DNA from: an uncultured bacterium
Lineage (GTDB): Bacteria; Acidobacteriota; Thermoanaerobaculia; Thermoanaerobaculales; Thermoanaerobaculaceae
Direction: 5' to 3'
Assembly: GCA_937924755.1 (NCBI GenBank)
Contig: CALEVZ010000001.1
Coordinates: 1 to 64,000, forward strand
Length of the DNA: 64,000 bases
The notes beneath the pieces were generated by a model. That model was not told the DNA's origin. It saw nothing but the letters and a program-made list of their open reading frames with translations, and searched no databases. The position numbers and the translations under genes are program-made. Of this stretch, positions 46,085-54,861 are shown piece after piece. How positions within the stretch are numbered: position 1 is the stretch's first letter; every line of letters starts with the position of its first letter.

Positions 46085-46548
46085 GCCGACGCCGTCCCTC
46101 CCCCGGTGAGGGCGGTCACGTGCAGGGTAATGGGGACCCGCACCTCGCGGTGCAGATGTAGTTCGATGTTGTACGTACCGATCCGCTTGATGTGCTGGGG
46201 CACGACGATCTTGCGCCGGTCGACCTCGAACCCCTGCTGCTTGATCGCCTCGGCGATATCCGCCGCGGTGACCGAGCCGTACAGGGTGTCACCCTCGCCG
46301 GCCCGCCGAGCAAAGGTCAGCTCGAGGCCGGCCAGCCGCTGCGCCAGGGCCTCGGCACTGCCCTTCTCCTTGGCCTGCTGGGTCAGCCAGCGCTTCTCCT
46401 CCTGCTGAAATCGAGCCATCATGGCAGGCGTTGCTTCGTATGCCAATCCTTTTGGTATCAAATAATTGCGCGCGTAGCCCGGCTTGACCTCACAAACCTT
46501 GCCGCGCTCCCCCAGGTGCTCTACCGCCTCGTTCAGAATGACCTTCAT
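46081..46548 (-). CDS. rplI: Ribosomal protein L9
   Basis: 155 residues. Typical L9 start MKVILNEAVEHLGERGKVCEVKPGYARNYL with the connecting helix and C-terminal domain (GEGDTLYGSVTAADIAEAI, RIGTYNIELHLHREV). Binds 23S rRNA at the L1-stalk base. Confidence 0.96.
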   Translation of the reverse strand: MKVILNEAVEHLGERGKVCEVKPGYARNYLIPKGLAYEATPAMMARFQQEEKRWLTQQAKEKGSAEALAQRLAGLELTFARRAGEGDTLYGSVTAADIAEAIKQQGFEVDRRKIVVPQHIKRIGTYNIELHLHREVRVPITLHVTALTGGGTASA

Positions 46549-46554
46549 GTTCCT

Positions 46555-47514
46555 CTAACTCCCCTCTTCGTCTCGACTGCTGCGGCGCAGGGGCACGAAG
46601 GTATCGGTCAACCCTGCCGCCGCCACCACCAGCGCCAACGGCATCTGCACCGCAAGCACTCCCACCACCACCCTGACCAGCCGGTTGGCGGCCAGCCGCC
46701 GCCCCAGATAGTGGTGGATGATAGCCAGCCCATGTACGAAATACAACCCGACAACAACCACCAAGAGATTGACTGAAATCCACTTTGCCAACCCGGAGGC
46801 GAACACCCAACCGAGACCTCCGGCAACGAAGGCAACGGGCAGCCACTCCTCCGACGAAAACGCGGCGAACGGTTCCCGCCCGACGGGCAGTCCCAGGACG
46901 GGCAGTCGTGGCCGCAGCCACAGGGCGACCGCCGCCACGTACAGTGCCGCGATGGCGGGCGCCAGCGCGGACACCGCCGTCAGGGCCGACGCCATCATCG
47001 CTTCGCCAGCCCACCGGCTGACCCCCAGCATCCTGGCCAGGTCAGGCGAGGTGGCGGCCGAGGGAGCGAGCAGCCTCTCCACCGTGGCGGCGGGCGACTC
47101 CGGATGGGACAGGGCGATGAGCACTCCCACGAGAACCGCCAGCGCCCCACCGCTGACCACCGCCAGCCAGCGGCCCGTACCCCACCGGCGCCACACCCAC
47201 AGCTCCACCGAGAACGCGGGCCAAGCTGCTACCACCAGGTAGCCGGCCGCCACCCCGAGTACCCACGGCCAGGTTGTAGCCAGCGCCAGGCCGACGAGGG
47301 CGATCATCACCCACCCCCAACCCAACACCGTTCCGCCGGACACCGCCAGCAGCTGAACCAGGGGGAGCGGAGAGAGGATCGCCGTCAACACCCCGAGCAG
47401 CGGCACCAGCGGCAGACTGAGGAAAACCAGCAGAGAGAGCGCCCCGGCTAGACCCGGCCCCAGCCGGCGAAACAGGGGCGGCAACCGCGCAGCACCCACG
47501 TCGCCGCCGTGCAT
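46555..47514 (-). CDS. DUF2232 (YybS-like) membrane protein
   Basis: 319 residues, about eight membrane helices. Position between rpsR and rplI and the conserved C-terminal pattern (GLAKWISVNLLVVVVGLYFVHGLAIIHHYL) fit DUF2232/YybS proteins that often lie here. Function unknown. Confidence 0.7.
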   Translation of the reverse strand: MHGGDVGAARLPPLFRRLGPGLAGALSLLVFLSLPLVPLLGVLTAILSPLPLVQLLAVSGGTVLGWGWVMIALVGLALATTWPWVLGVAAGYLVVAAWPAFSVELWVWRRWGTGRWLAVVSGGALAVLVGVLIALSHPESPAATVERLLAPSAATSPDLARMLGVSRWAGEAMMASALTAVSALAPAIAALYVAAVALWLRPRLPVLGLPVGREPFAAFSSEEWLPVAFVAGGLGWVFASGLAKWISVNLLVVVVGLYFVHGLAIIHHYLGRRLAANRLVRVVVGVLAVQMPLALVVAAAGLTDTFVPLRRSSRDEEGS

Positions 47515-47525
47515 GGGCGACGCCT

Positions 47526-47756
47526 TCAGTCCCCCACAAACGGCAGCAGCGCCATCAGCCTCGCCCGCTTGATGGCGCGCGTCAGCTTGCGCTGGTAAAT
47601 GGGGTTAGTGCCGGAAACGCGACGGGGCAGGATCTTCCCGGCGACCGGGGTGTACTGGCGCAACAGGTCGATGTTCTTGTAGTCGATGTACTCGATCCCC
47701 TCCGCGGAGAACTTGCACACCTTCTTGCGCTTGACGTAGAATTTCTTTTTCCCCAT
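47526..47756 (-). CDS. rpsR: Ribosomal protein S18
   Basis: 76 residues. [34 protein letters not shown] and [17 protein letters not shown] are classic S18. Start ATG is 1 base after the rpsF stop. Confidence 0.95.
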   Translation of the reverse strand: MGKKKFYVKRKKVCKFSAEGIEYIDYKNIDLLRQYTPVAGKILPRRVSGTNPIYQRKLTRAIKRARLMALLPFVGD

Positions 47757-47757
47757 G

Positions 47758-48144
47758 TCACTCCCCCTCGGAGACAGGCAGACCAGCGGCTCCGGTGGCC
47801 GCCTTTTTGGCCTTGCGGGCAGCGCGTACACGCTCCATCTTGTGGCTGCGCTGGAGCTCTCGATCCATGTTGAGGACCAGGTGTCGGAGAACCTGGTCGG
47901 AAATGCGCAGCTTATACTCGATGGGGGCGACCACCGCGCCCGGAGCGTGGAAGGTCCAGAAGGTATAAAACCCGTCCCGCTTGTGTTTGATCGGGTAGGC
48001 GAGGGAGCGTCTTCCCCACTCATCCTCCTTGACGATTTCTCCCCCAGCCCCGACAATCAGCTGGCGGACCTCACCCAGAAAAGCTTCTCGCTCCTCTCCC
48101 TCCAGCTCGGGGGTCAGAACAATACCGAGTTCGTACGTTGGCAT
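47758..48144 (-). CDS. rpsF: Ribosomal protein S6
   Basis: 128 residues. [18 protein letters not shown] start and the [19 protein letters not shown] core match S6. First gene of the rpsF-rpsR-DUF2232-rplI unit. GGAGAGG lies just before the ATG. Confidence 0.94.
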   Translation of the reverse strand: MPTYELGIVLTPELEGEEREAFLGEVRQLIVGAGGEIVKEDEWGRRSLAYPIKHKRDGFYTFWTFHAPGAVVAPIEYKLRISDQVLRHLVLNMDRELQRSHKMERVRAARKAKKAATGAAGLPVSEGE

Positions 48145-48226
48145 CGCCTCTCCTTTCGGCCTGCGGCCCTCACGGCTCATGGTGAGAGCAAGGATGACCG
48201 CCTTGGGGGGCGGTCGCTGAAGTCTA
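48145..48226 (-). promoter_or_regulatory. Promoter and structured leader of rpsF
   Basis: A -10-like TAGACT (48221-48226 on the minus strand) precedes a leader of about 70 nt that can form two hairpins: GACCGCC-CCCCAA-GGCGGTC, and GCTCTCAC-CATGAGCC-GTGAGGGC. Many bacteria regulate rpsF by an S6:S18-binding leader; whether the second hairpin is that motif needs a covariance-model check. Confidence 0.45.
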
Positions 48227-48261
48227 GCGGCTTCTGCTGAAAACGCAAGGGGCGGGGAGGC

Positions 48262-48858
48262 TCACTCTGCCTTCGGGGTCTCTAGGCGCGCCGCTGCGTC
48301 GGCGTTGAAGGTGGTTGCTGCCCGGGCCAGGCCCTGATGGAGAACCGTCTCCACGCACTCGCAGGCCCGCGCCACCATGGTCTCGACTGTCTCCAGTTCG
48401 GCGGGCTCGAAGGGCGCCAGAACGTAACTGGCTAAATCCCGCCAGGAGGTCGAGCCCCGCACCCCCAGCCGCAGCCGTGGGAACCCTTCGCCGATGCTCT
48501 CCACCACCGAGCGCATCCCGTTGTGCGTCCCCGCGCCCCCCCGGGCCCGCAACCGCAGGCAGCCGAGGGGCAGGTCCACATCGTCGACCACCACCAGCAG
48601 TTCACCCGGCTCCACCCCCACCGCGCGGCAAAACGCCGCCACGGCGCTCCCCGACAGGTTCATGTAGGTCTGAGGCTTGACCAGCCACAGCGGGCGAGCA
48701 CCGCCGCGCCGCCCGAGGAGAGAAGAGAATCGATGCTGCCATTCGCCAACGCGCCAGCGGCCGGCGAGTGCGTCAACCACGCGGAATCCAATGTTGTGTC
48801 TGCTACTGGCGTACTCGGCACCGGGGTTGCCCAACCCGATGATGGCGGCAAGGTCCAT
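48262..48858 (-). CDS. pth: Peptidyl-tRNA hydrolase
   Basis: 198 residues. IIGLGNPGAEYASSRHNIGF (catalytic His), VKPQTYMNLSG, VVVDDVDLPLG and GGAGTHNGMRSV are typical Pth. It recycles peptidyl-tRNA. Confidence 0.95.
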   Translation of the reverse strand: MDLAAIIGLGNPGAEYASSRHNIGFRVVDALAGRWRVGEWQHRFSSLLGRRGGARPLWLVKPQTYMNLSGSAVAAFCRAVGVEPGELLVVVDDVDLPLGCLRLRARGGAGTHNGMRSVVESIGEGFPRLRLGVRGSTSWRDLASYVLAPFEPAELETVETMVARACECVETVLHQGLARAATTFNADAAARLETPKAE

Positions 48859-48897
48859 GGCTTCCCGGAGACCGGCAGGTGGGGCGGGTGCCGTCGC

Positions 48898-49572
48898 CTA
48901 GTCGCCGGGTTCCTCCGCGCCCTTGCCACGGCGAATCACCTCGGGCTCTGCGGGCTCCTCGGCAGCCGCCGCCGTCTCCTCGACCCCGCCCTCCGCCGCC
49001 TCGGCCACCTTCACGCCGTGCGCTTCGACGGCCACGACGACGGTGTGGGGATCCTCCAGCAACTTCGCATCCCCGGGCAAGGGCACATCTCCCGCCGCCA
49101 GGTGATCGCCCAGCTCCAGGTTCGACAAATCGATGGTGATCGCCGCCGGGATCTGATCGGCCGGACACTCCAGGGAGAGGGACCGGGTTGGCCAGTTCAA
49201 GAACCCCCCCACCTTGACCCCCGGCGCCTCACCATGGAGATGCACCGGGACTTCCACCTTGACCCGCTGTCCCTTCATGACGCGGACGAAGTCCAGATGC
49301 ACGTACTGCCGCGTCCGGGGATCCACCTGAGCATCCCGCAGCATCGCCAGACGCTCCAGCTTCGTGCCCTTCATCTTGAGCAGGAACACGGTGTTACGAC
49401 CGGTCTCCTGGCGCAGCAGTTCAGTGACCGCGTGTCGATCGACGACCACCGGCACCGTTTCTTTCCCGCCGCCGTACACCACAGCCGGGATGAGGCCCCG
49501 CTGCCGCAGCCTGCGGCTGGGACCCTTGCCGGCGCTCGTCCGACGCTCCACCTCGATGACCAAATCACTCAT
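48898..49572 (-). CDS. rplY: Ribosomal protein L25 (CTC/TL5 type)
   Basis: 224 residues. N-terminal L25 domain (GKGPSRRLRQRGLIPAVVYGG) plus the C-terminal TL5/CTC beta domain (VKVEVPVHLHGEAPGVKVGG), ending in an acidic Ala/Glu-rich tail. Binds 5S rRNA. Confidence 0.93.
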   Translation of the reverse strand: MSDLVIEVERRTSAGKGPSRRLRQRGLIPAVVYGGGKETVPVVVDRHAVTELLRQETGRNTVFLLKMKGTKLERLAMLRDAQVDPRTRQYVHLDFVRVMKGQRVKVEVPVHLHGEAPGVKVGGFLNWPTRSLSLECPADQIPAAITIDLSNLELGDHLAAGDVPLPGDAKLLEDPHTVVVAVEAHGVKVAEAAEGGVEETAAAAEEPAEPEVIRRGKGAEEPGD

Positions 49573-49644
49573 GACCCGACCTCCTGCTGCGCTCGCCGCG
49601 CTAGCTCACCCGGCGAGGGCGCGTACTCTACCACAGTGTGGACC

Positions 49645-50592
49645 TTAGACAAAGAGGCTGGACACCGACTTGGCTTCGTGAATGCGCCGAATCGCTTCCC
49701 CCAGCAGTTCCGCCACGGAGAGCTGGCGGATCTTGGGACACGCGACCGCCTCGGGGCGCAAGGGGATGGTGTCGGTGACGATCACCTCCTCGATCTCGGA
49801 GGCGGTGATCCTCTCAAGCGCCGGTCCCGACAGAACCGGGTGCACGCCCATGGCAAACACCCGCGCCGCCCCCCGGGCTCGCAGCGCCTCGGCGGTCTTC
49901 ACCAGCGTACCGGCGGTATCGATGATGTCATCGACGATCACGCAGGTTCGCCCGGAAACATCGCCAATGACGTTCATCACGTCGGCCTGGTTGGGGCTGG
50001 TGCGGCGCTTGTCGACGATGGCCAGCCCCGCCTCCAGCCGCTTGGCGAAGGCCCGCGCCCGCTCGACTCCGCCGGCGTCGGGAGAGACCAGCACCAGATC
50101 GGGCAGAGCCATGCGTTTCAACTCATCGATCAGGACCGGCGCGGCGAACAAATGATCCACCGGGATATTGAAGAACCCTTGGATCTGCCCGGCGTGCAGA
50201 TCCATGGTGAGAATGCGGCTGGCCCCCGCGGCGGTGAGTAGATCGGACACCAGCTTGGCGGTGATCGGCACCCGCGGGCGGTCCTTGCGGTCCTGGCGAG
50301 CGTAGCCGAAGTAGGGCAACACCGCGGTGACGCGCGAGGCCGAGGACCGCCGGCAGGCATCCAGCATGATCAGCAGCTCCATCACCGTGTCGTTCACCGG
50401 GGGGCAGGTGGACTGCACCACGAACACATCGCCGCCACGCACGTTCTCGTCGATCTGGCAGCCGGTCTCGCCGTCGGAGAAGGTGAACAGGCGAACCTCC
50501 CCTTGCGGAATCTGCAGGTAATCGCAGATGCGCTCGGTGAGCGCCGGGTTCCCGCGACCGGAGAAGATGACCAGTGGAAGTTGCTCGAGCAT
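49645..50592 (-). CDS. prs: Ribose-phosphate pyrophosphokinase
   Basis: 315 residues. FSGRGNPALTERIC, YFGYARQDRKD, the flexible loop and the PRPP motif VIVDDIIDTAGTLVKTA identify PRPP synthase. Provides PRPP for nucleotides, His and Trp. It starts 57 bp downstream of tRNA-Gln. Confidence 0.96.
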   Translation of the reverse strand: MLEQLPLVIFSGRGNPALTERICDYLQIPQGEVRLFTFSDGETGCQIDENVRGGDVFVVQSTCPPVNDTVMELLIMLDACRRSSASRVTAVLPYFGYARQDRKDRPRVPITAKLVSDLLTAAGASRILTMDLHAGQIQGFFNIPVDHLFAAPVLIDELKRMALPDLVLVSPDAGGVERARAFAKRLEAGLAIVDKRRTSPNQADVMNVIGDVSGRTCVIVDDIIDTAGTLVKTAEALRARGAARVFAMGVHPVLSGPALERITASEIEEVIVTDTIPLRPEAVACPKIRQLSVAELLGEAIRRIHEAKSVSSLFV

Positions 50593-50648
50593 GGCGTTCC
50601 TGTCGCCCCCTCACTTCCCCTGCACCGGGGATCGCGGCCGGTGAGGCC

Positions 50649-50724
50649 TGGCTGGGGCGGCAGGACTCGAACCTGCACATGCGGGATCCAAAGTCCCGTG
50701 GCTTACCAGTTTGCCGACGCCCCA
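50649..50724 (-). tRNA. tRNA-Gln (anticodon TTG)
   Basis: Minus strand folds as a complete cloverleaf: acceptor TGGGGCG/CGCCCCA, anticodon stem-loop CGGGA-CTTTGGA-TCCCG with anticodon TTG, T arm GCAGG-TTCGAGT-CCTGC. U1-A72 and G73 are known Gln identity features. CCA is encoded (50649-50651). Confidence 0.95.
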
Positions 50725-50901
50725 GTCGGGTCGCAAGTCTAGTACGCCCAGGCCGAGGTGTAAACCTAAAACCGGACGCTCTGCACACCTTCGCGCCACG
50801 GGGGACGAGCGCCCCGGTCCATCGGGCGCGGGTCGAACTCCTTCGTCCGTCTCCGTCTCACCCCCCCCGGCATCCGGCCGCTCGGCTCAACCTCCCCGCC
50901 C

Positions 50902-51267
50902 TCACTCGTCGGGCGTCGGCTCGTTGGTCCAGTACTCCTGCGCCAAAAACCGCGCCGAGAGCTGCTGCGAACGGGAGCGGCCATTGCCGTCCTCGCCCGG
51001 CTCGCCGTGCTCCGCCAGGATCCGCTCGTACTCCGCCAGGATCCTCGCCTCCAGCATGCGCCGCGTCTCGGTGTTGAGCGGGTGGGCCACATCCCGAAAC
51101 GACCCGTTGCGCAGGCGCCGCGAGGGCATGTTCACCAGCAACGTGCCCTCCTTCCCCTCGGCCACTCGGATGTCCCCCACGAGAAAACAACCGTCGATGA
51201 CGATCTGGGCGAACGCCCGCACCTTTCCCCCGCGATTCAAGGTGATCCGGACATCGGTAATTTCCAC
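50902..51267 (-). CDS. spoVG: SpoVG-family regulator
   Basis: 121 residues. VEITDVRITLNRGGKVRAFAQIVIDGCFLVGDIRV and VNMPSRRL match SpoVG, which in some bacteria binds nucleic acids. It has a longer C-terminal tail than the Bacillus protein. GTG 51267 has GGAGG upstream; its 5' end overlaps the end of ispE by 31 bp. Confidence 0.9.
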   Translation of the reverse strand: MEITDVRITLNRGGKVRAFAQIVIDGCFLVGDIRVAEGKEGTLLVNMPSRRLRNGSFRDVAHPLNTETRRMLEARILAEYERILAEHGEPGEDGNGRSRSQQLSARFLAQEYWTNEPTPDE

Positions 51268-52163
51268 GTTTCCTCCCCCGGCAACGGGCGGAGCCGCGAC
51301 GCTTCCCGAGTGAGCAGAGGGGCCACTAGCGCCCCCCGACCAGCGCATCGGCCGGCACACGCCCGCGCCCCTGTCTCGTCAGCGAAAAGGGCAAACACCG
51401 TGCCCCCGCTCCCAGAAAGCATGGCCAACCGTGAACGCTCGCTCGACAGCGCCTCGAGGCGCTCCCTCACGTCGGGAAACCGCGCCATGACCGCCGGCTC
51501 CAAGTCGTTTCGGCAGGACCCCAGCGGCAATTCGCCGCCCTGCCTGACCCAATCATATATCGGCGAGGGGAGTGCCGGACGCAAGGGGGGGGCGTTGAGA
51601 GAAGCGTAGACCTGGGCGGTGGACACCGGCCCCTGGGCGGGGAGGAGGACCACCCACCAGGGCGGCAAATCGGGCAGAGCTTGCAGCTCATCCCCCCTTC
51701 CCGTACCCCACGCAGTCCCGCCAACAAGGAAGAACGGGACGTCGGCGCCCAGGCCGCTCGCCATCGCATGCAGCTCCGCGGATCCAGCGCCGACGCCCCA
51801 CAGGTGGTTGAGCGCCACCAGCGCCGCCGCGGCGTTGGAGGAGCCACCCCCCATCCCGCCCGCCACCGGGATGCGCTTGTGCAGGATCAACCGCGCGCCC
51901 AGACGCGTGCCACTGCGCCGCTGCAGTTCGCGGGCGGCCCGCACCACCAGGTTGTCCTCGCCCGCCGGTACTACTCCCGCCGGCTCCACCTCCAGGGTGA
52001 CGCCCTCGTCGGCGGCCTCGCAGATCAGGGTGTCCCAGACCCCCACCGCGGCCAACAGCGTCCGCACCTCGTGGTAGCCGTCCCCCCGCCTGCCCAGCAC
52101 CTCCAGATGGAGGTTAACCTTGGCCGGGCAGCGCACCAGAGACCGCTTCGCCCCCGCGGTCAT
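51237..52163 (-). CDS. ispE: 4-(cytidine-diphospho)-2-C-methyl-D-erythritol kinase
   Basis: 308 residues. CPAKVNLHLEVLGRRGDGYHEV (catalytic Lys) and the GHMP ATP loop PVAGGMGGGSSNAAAALV are intact; LSGSGGTVFALF closes the fold. Fourth step of the MEP isoprenoid pathway. ATG overlaps the preceding lipoprotein stop (ATGA). Confidence 0.93.
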   Translation of the reverse strand: MTAGAKRSLVRCPAKVNLHLEVLGRRGDGYHEVRTLLAAVGVWDTLICEAADEGVTLEVEPAGVVPAGEDNLVVRAARELQRRSGTRLGARLILHKRIPVAGGMGGGSSNAAAALVALNHLWGVGAGSAELHAMASGLGADVPFFLVGGTAWGTGRGDELQALPDLPPWWVVLLPAQGPVSTAQVYASLNAPPLRPALPSPIYDWVRQGGELPLGSCRNDLEPAVMARFPDVRERLEALSSERSRLAMLSGSGGTVFALFADETGARACAGRCAGRGALVAPLLTREASRLRPLPGEETWKLPMSGSP

Positions 52164-52855
52164 GGGCCACACCGCGGCCAGCTCAGCCAATCCGGGGCGA
52201 CCACAGCGGGGCCAGGCTGCCACTCTGCCAGCTCCAGCGTCAGCCACTGTGAGCCGGCTTTCGCCCGGATCCTCCCCGGCACCCGGCCGTGGTGTCGATC
52301 CAGGCGCATCACCACCCCCGCTGACCCCTCCTCCTCCAGGCGAATCTCCAGGCACCGCAGGGGCTGGCCGGCGCAACGCGCCAATAGCTGTCCCTCACCC
52401 AGGCGGCCCACCAGCCACCCCGGGCGACCCTGAAGAGGCACCACTCCGAGGGGCAACCGACCGGCCAGCAGGGTCGCCCACAGCGAGGCGTCGACGGGCA
52501 GGCTCACACCCCCGGGCAGCTGCAGGCGGTCGCTGGGCAAAGGGGAGACACAACGATCGCCGCGGTTGTGCGCCGCGCCCCCGTCAGCGTCGAACCAGGC
52601 CTCCCACGCGACCCCGGCGGGAGGCATGGACACCGCGACCGCCAGTCTTCCCGGCTCGAAGCGCACCACCATCGGCAGGTCCCGCTGCCCGCAGCAGGTG
52701 AGACGGTACAGGGCCGCGAAGGCTGCCGGCTGCCTCGCCAACTCTTCCCACTCCGGGGACAGCGGTTCGTCCACCGCGACCGTGCGGCAACCCGTCGCTG
52801 AAAGCAGCAGCAGAGCCGCGGAGCTGACGCACCGCAGCCAGCTAGCGCGGGGCAT
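52160..52855 (-). CDS. Putative LolB-like lipoprotein
   Basis: 231 residues. Lipoprotein signal (ALLLLSATGC; Cys23). The body is beta-rich (VVRFEPGRLAVAV, LEIRLEEEGSAGVVMRLD) and lies just upstream of ispE, where LolB is found in many Proteobacteria. Sequence similarity to LolB is not obvious by eye, so the call is positional. Confidence 0.55.
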   Translation of the reverse strand: MPRASWLRCVSSAALLLLSATGCRTVAVDEPLSPEWEELARQPAAFAALYRLTCCGQRDLPMVVRFEPGRLAVAVSMPPAGVAWEAWFDADGGAAHNRGDRCVSPLPSDRLQLPGGVSLPVDASLWATLLAGRLPLGVVPLQGRPGWLVGRLGEGQLLARCAGQPLRCLEIRLEEEGSAGVVMRLDRHHGRVPGRIRAKAGSQWLTLELAEWQPGPAVVAPDWLSWPRCGP

Positions 52856-54761
52856 CCGCCTCCAGCTCCGCGAGTTTGGCTCTGATCCGTTCCTCCTGGC
52901 CGTCCTCCTCGAATCGCATGGTCAAGGCCTGCCGGTAGGCTGCGGCCGCCGCCTCGCGCTCCCCCCGCCGGGCATGCAGGTCCCCCAGGTGCTCATGCAC
53001 CGTGGCGTCGTGGGGTTCCAGGCGTACCGCCTCGCGCAGATACTTTTCGGCGCGCTCCAGATCACCCAGGCGGAAGTACACCCACCCCAGGGAATCCAGG
53101 TACGCTCCCGAGGTGGGTTCCAGCTCCACGGCGCGCGAGATCATGGTGAGCGCCTCGTCGAGGTGGACGCTGCGGTCGGCGAACATGTAGCCCAGGTAGT
53201 TGAGCGCCGCGGCGTTGTTCGGCTGCCGCTGGAGCAAGGTACGGAACTCCTGCACCGCCTCGTCCCAGGAACCCGACCGTTCCAGGGCCGCCGCCAGGGC
53301 GAACTGGACCGAGTCGGCCTCGCCCAGGCGCGCGCGCGCCACCCGCGCCTGCTGCACCACCTCCAGGTAGCGGCGGCGACGCTGCAGCGCCCCCAGAGCC
53401 GAACTCACATCCTCCTCGCTCCCCGCCAGCAGGGGCGCCAACAGGGCCTCGGCCGCGGCTTCCTCGCCCAGCGCCAGGAGAAACTCGGCGCGCAACGACT
53501 GGGCCAGGCGGGCTTCCTCGCCGGCAACCTCGCTGCCCAGCGAATCGAGCCACGCCAGGCCCTGCCGCCACTCTTCCCGAAGCCGGAAGTACTCCCCCCA
53601 CAGTGCCAGCACCCGCCGGGAAGGGGAGGACCCGGCGAGGCGGTCAAGCCACTCCCGCGCCGCCTCCGGCCGGCGATCCACCAGCTCGATGGTGGCCCGC
53701 TCCTGGGCGATTTCGAGGCCAATGGCGGCGGCCTGGACCCCGGCGTTGATCGCGCGCTGCCAGAGCCCGTTCAGCAGCTGCCGAGACTCATCCAGATGGC
53801 GGGTGTCCAGCAACAGCCTGGCCAGACCCATGGCAGCGTCGGCATCCTCGGGATCGGCGGCCAAAAGCGCGCGAAAGTACTGCTCGGCGACGTCGATCTT
53901 GCCCTTTCCGGCGTTGAGCAGGGCGCCCAGGAACAGCGCCTCGCGCTGCTGCGGATCCTTGGCGAGCACCTCCTCCACCACCGCCAGCGCCTTGTCGCGC
54001 TCACCGGCTCGGGCCCACAGCATCGCCAGCCGGCTGAGCCCGGCCAAGGTCGTGCCCTCCCTGGCCAGGAACTCTTCCATGAGCTGCGCCGCCTCTGCCA
54101 CCTTGCCGTCGTTGGCGAGCGCCTCGATCAGCTCCGCCGTGGCGGGTTGGCGGGTTTCCCCCGCCTGACGCGCTCGATTCAGGTATTCCTCCGCCTCCTG
54201 CGGGCGCCCGGCCAGGCGCAGCGCCGACCCCGCCAGCAAATTGAAGCGGGGGTTGCGCGGCTGGTCGGAAAGCAGAGGCTGCAGCGCCTCCAGCGCCTCT
54301 TCTCCCCGGCCCAGTTGCAGCAGCGCCTGCGCCAGCATCAGGCGCGCCGCCTCCCCCTCGGGCACCGCCGTCAGCCCTTGGCGGAGCAGGGGGATTGCCT
54401 TCTCCATCTGCTGGGGCGAGGTGGCCGAACGCGCCAAGAGCATCCCCAGCACCGCGTTGGCCGAGCTGGAGCGCCGGCTCAAGGCGGACAGCTCGGCCAC
54501 CGCCTGCTCCGTCAGACCCACCGAAGCCAGGGCGAGCCCCAGCTCCTCCCGCAGCTCCTCGTCGCCGGGCCGCAGCGCCACCGCTTCCCGCAAGAGCTGC
54601 AAACCCTCGCCGATTTCCCCGGCCTCCAGCCGCATCTGGGCGCGCGCCACCAGCGCCAGCTCGGCGCCCCTGACCGGTACCGCCGACGGCGGAACGGCGG
54701 TCGAGGCACACCCCAGCATGCCTACCGCGGCAATGACGATCCATGACCTCAGTCGCACCAT
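52842..54761 (-). CDS. TPR-repeat lipoprotein
   Basis: 639 residues. Lipobox VGMLGC, then some 14 TPR-like helical pairs (for example ALNYLGYMFADRSVHLDEAL and YLDSLGWVYFRLGDLERAEKYLREAV). Probably an outer-membrane-anchored scaffold. ATG 54761 has GGAGG before it and a TACAAT at 54775-54780. Its end overlaps the LolB-like gene by 14 bp. Confidence 0.85.
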   Translation of the reverse strand: MVRLRSWIVIAAVGMLGCASTAVPPSAVPVRGAELALVARAQMRLEAGEIGEGLQLLREAVALRPGDEELREELGLALASVGLTEQAVAELSALSRRSSSANAVLGMLLARSATSPQQMEKAIPLLRQGLTAVPEGEAARLMLAQALLQLGRGEEALEALQPLLSDQPRNPRFNLLAGSALRLAGRPQEAEEYLNRARQAGETRQPATAELIEALANDGKVAEAAQLMEEFLAREGTTLAGLSRLAMLWARAGERDKALAVVEEVLAKDPQQREALFLGALLNAGKGKIDVAEQYFRALLAADPEDADAAMGLARLLLDTRHLDESRQLLNGLWQRAINAGVQAAAIGLEIAQERATIELVDRRPEAAREWLDRLAGSSPSRRVLALWGEYFRLREEWRQGLAWLDSLGSEVAGEEARLAQSLRAEFLLALGEEAAAEALLAPLLAGSEEDVSSALGALQRRRRYLEVVQQARVARARLGEADSVQFALAAALERSGSWDEAVQEFRTLLQRQPNNAAALNYLGYMFADRSVHLDEALTMISRAVELEPTSGAYLDSLGWVYFRLGDLERAEKYLREAVRLEPHDATVHEHLGDLHARRGEREAAAAAYRQALTMRFEEDGQEERIRAKLAELEADAPR

Positions 54762-54848
54762 CGCCTCCGCGGGCATTGTACCTTCGATGGCGCGCGCCGT
54801 CGTGCTTCCGACGGTCGCCCTCACGCCGATCGAGCCTTCTCATTCCTT

Positions 54849-54854
54849 TATACT
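54849..54854 (+). promoter_or_regulatory. -10 element of a leaderless DEAD-box helicase promoter
   Basis: TATACT followed by 7 nt (TCCTCGG) and the GTG start; no Shine-Dalgarno fits. Confidence 0.5.
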
Positions 54855-54861
54855 TCCTCGG

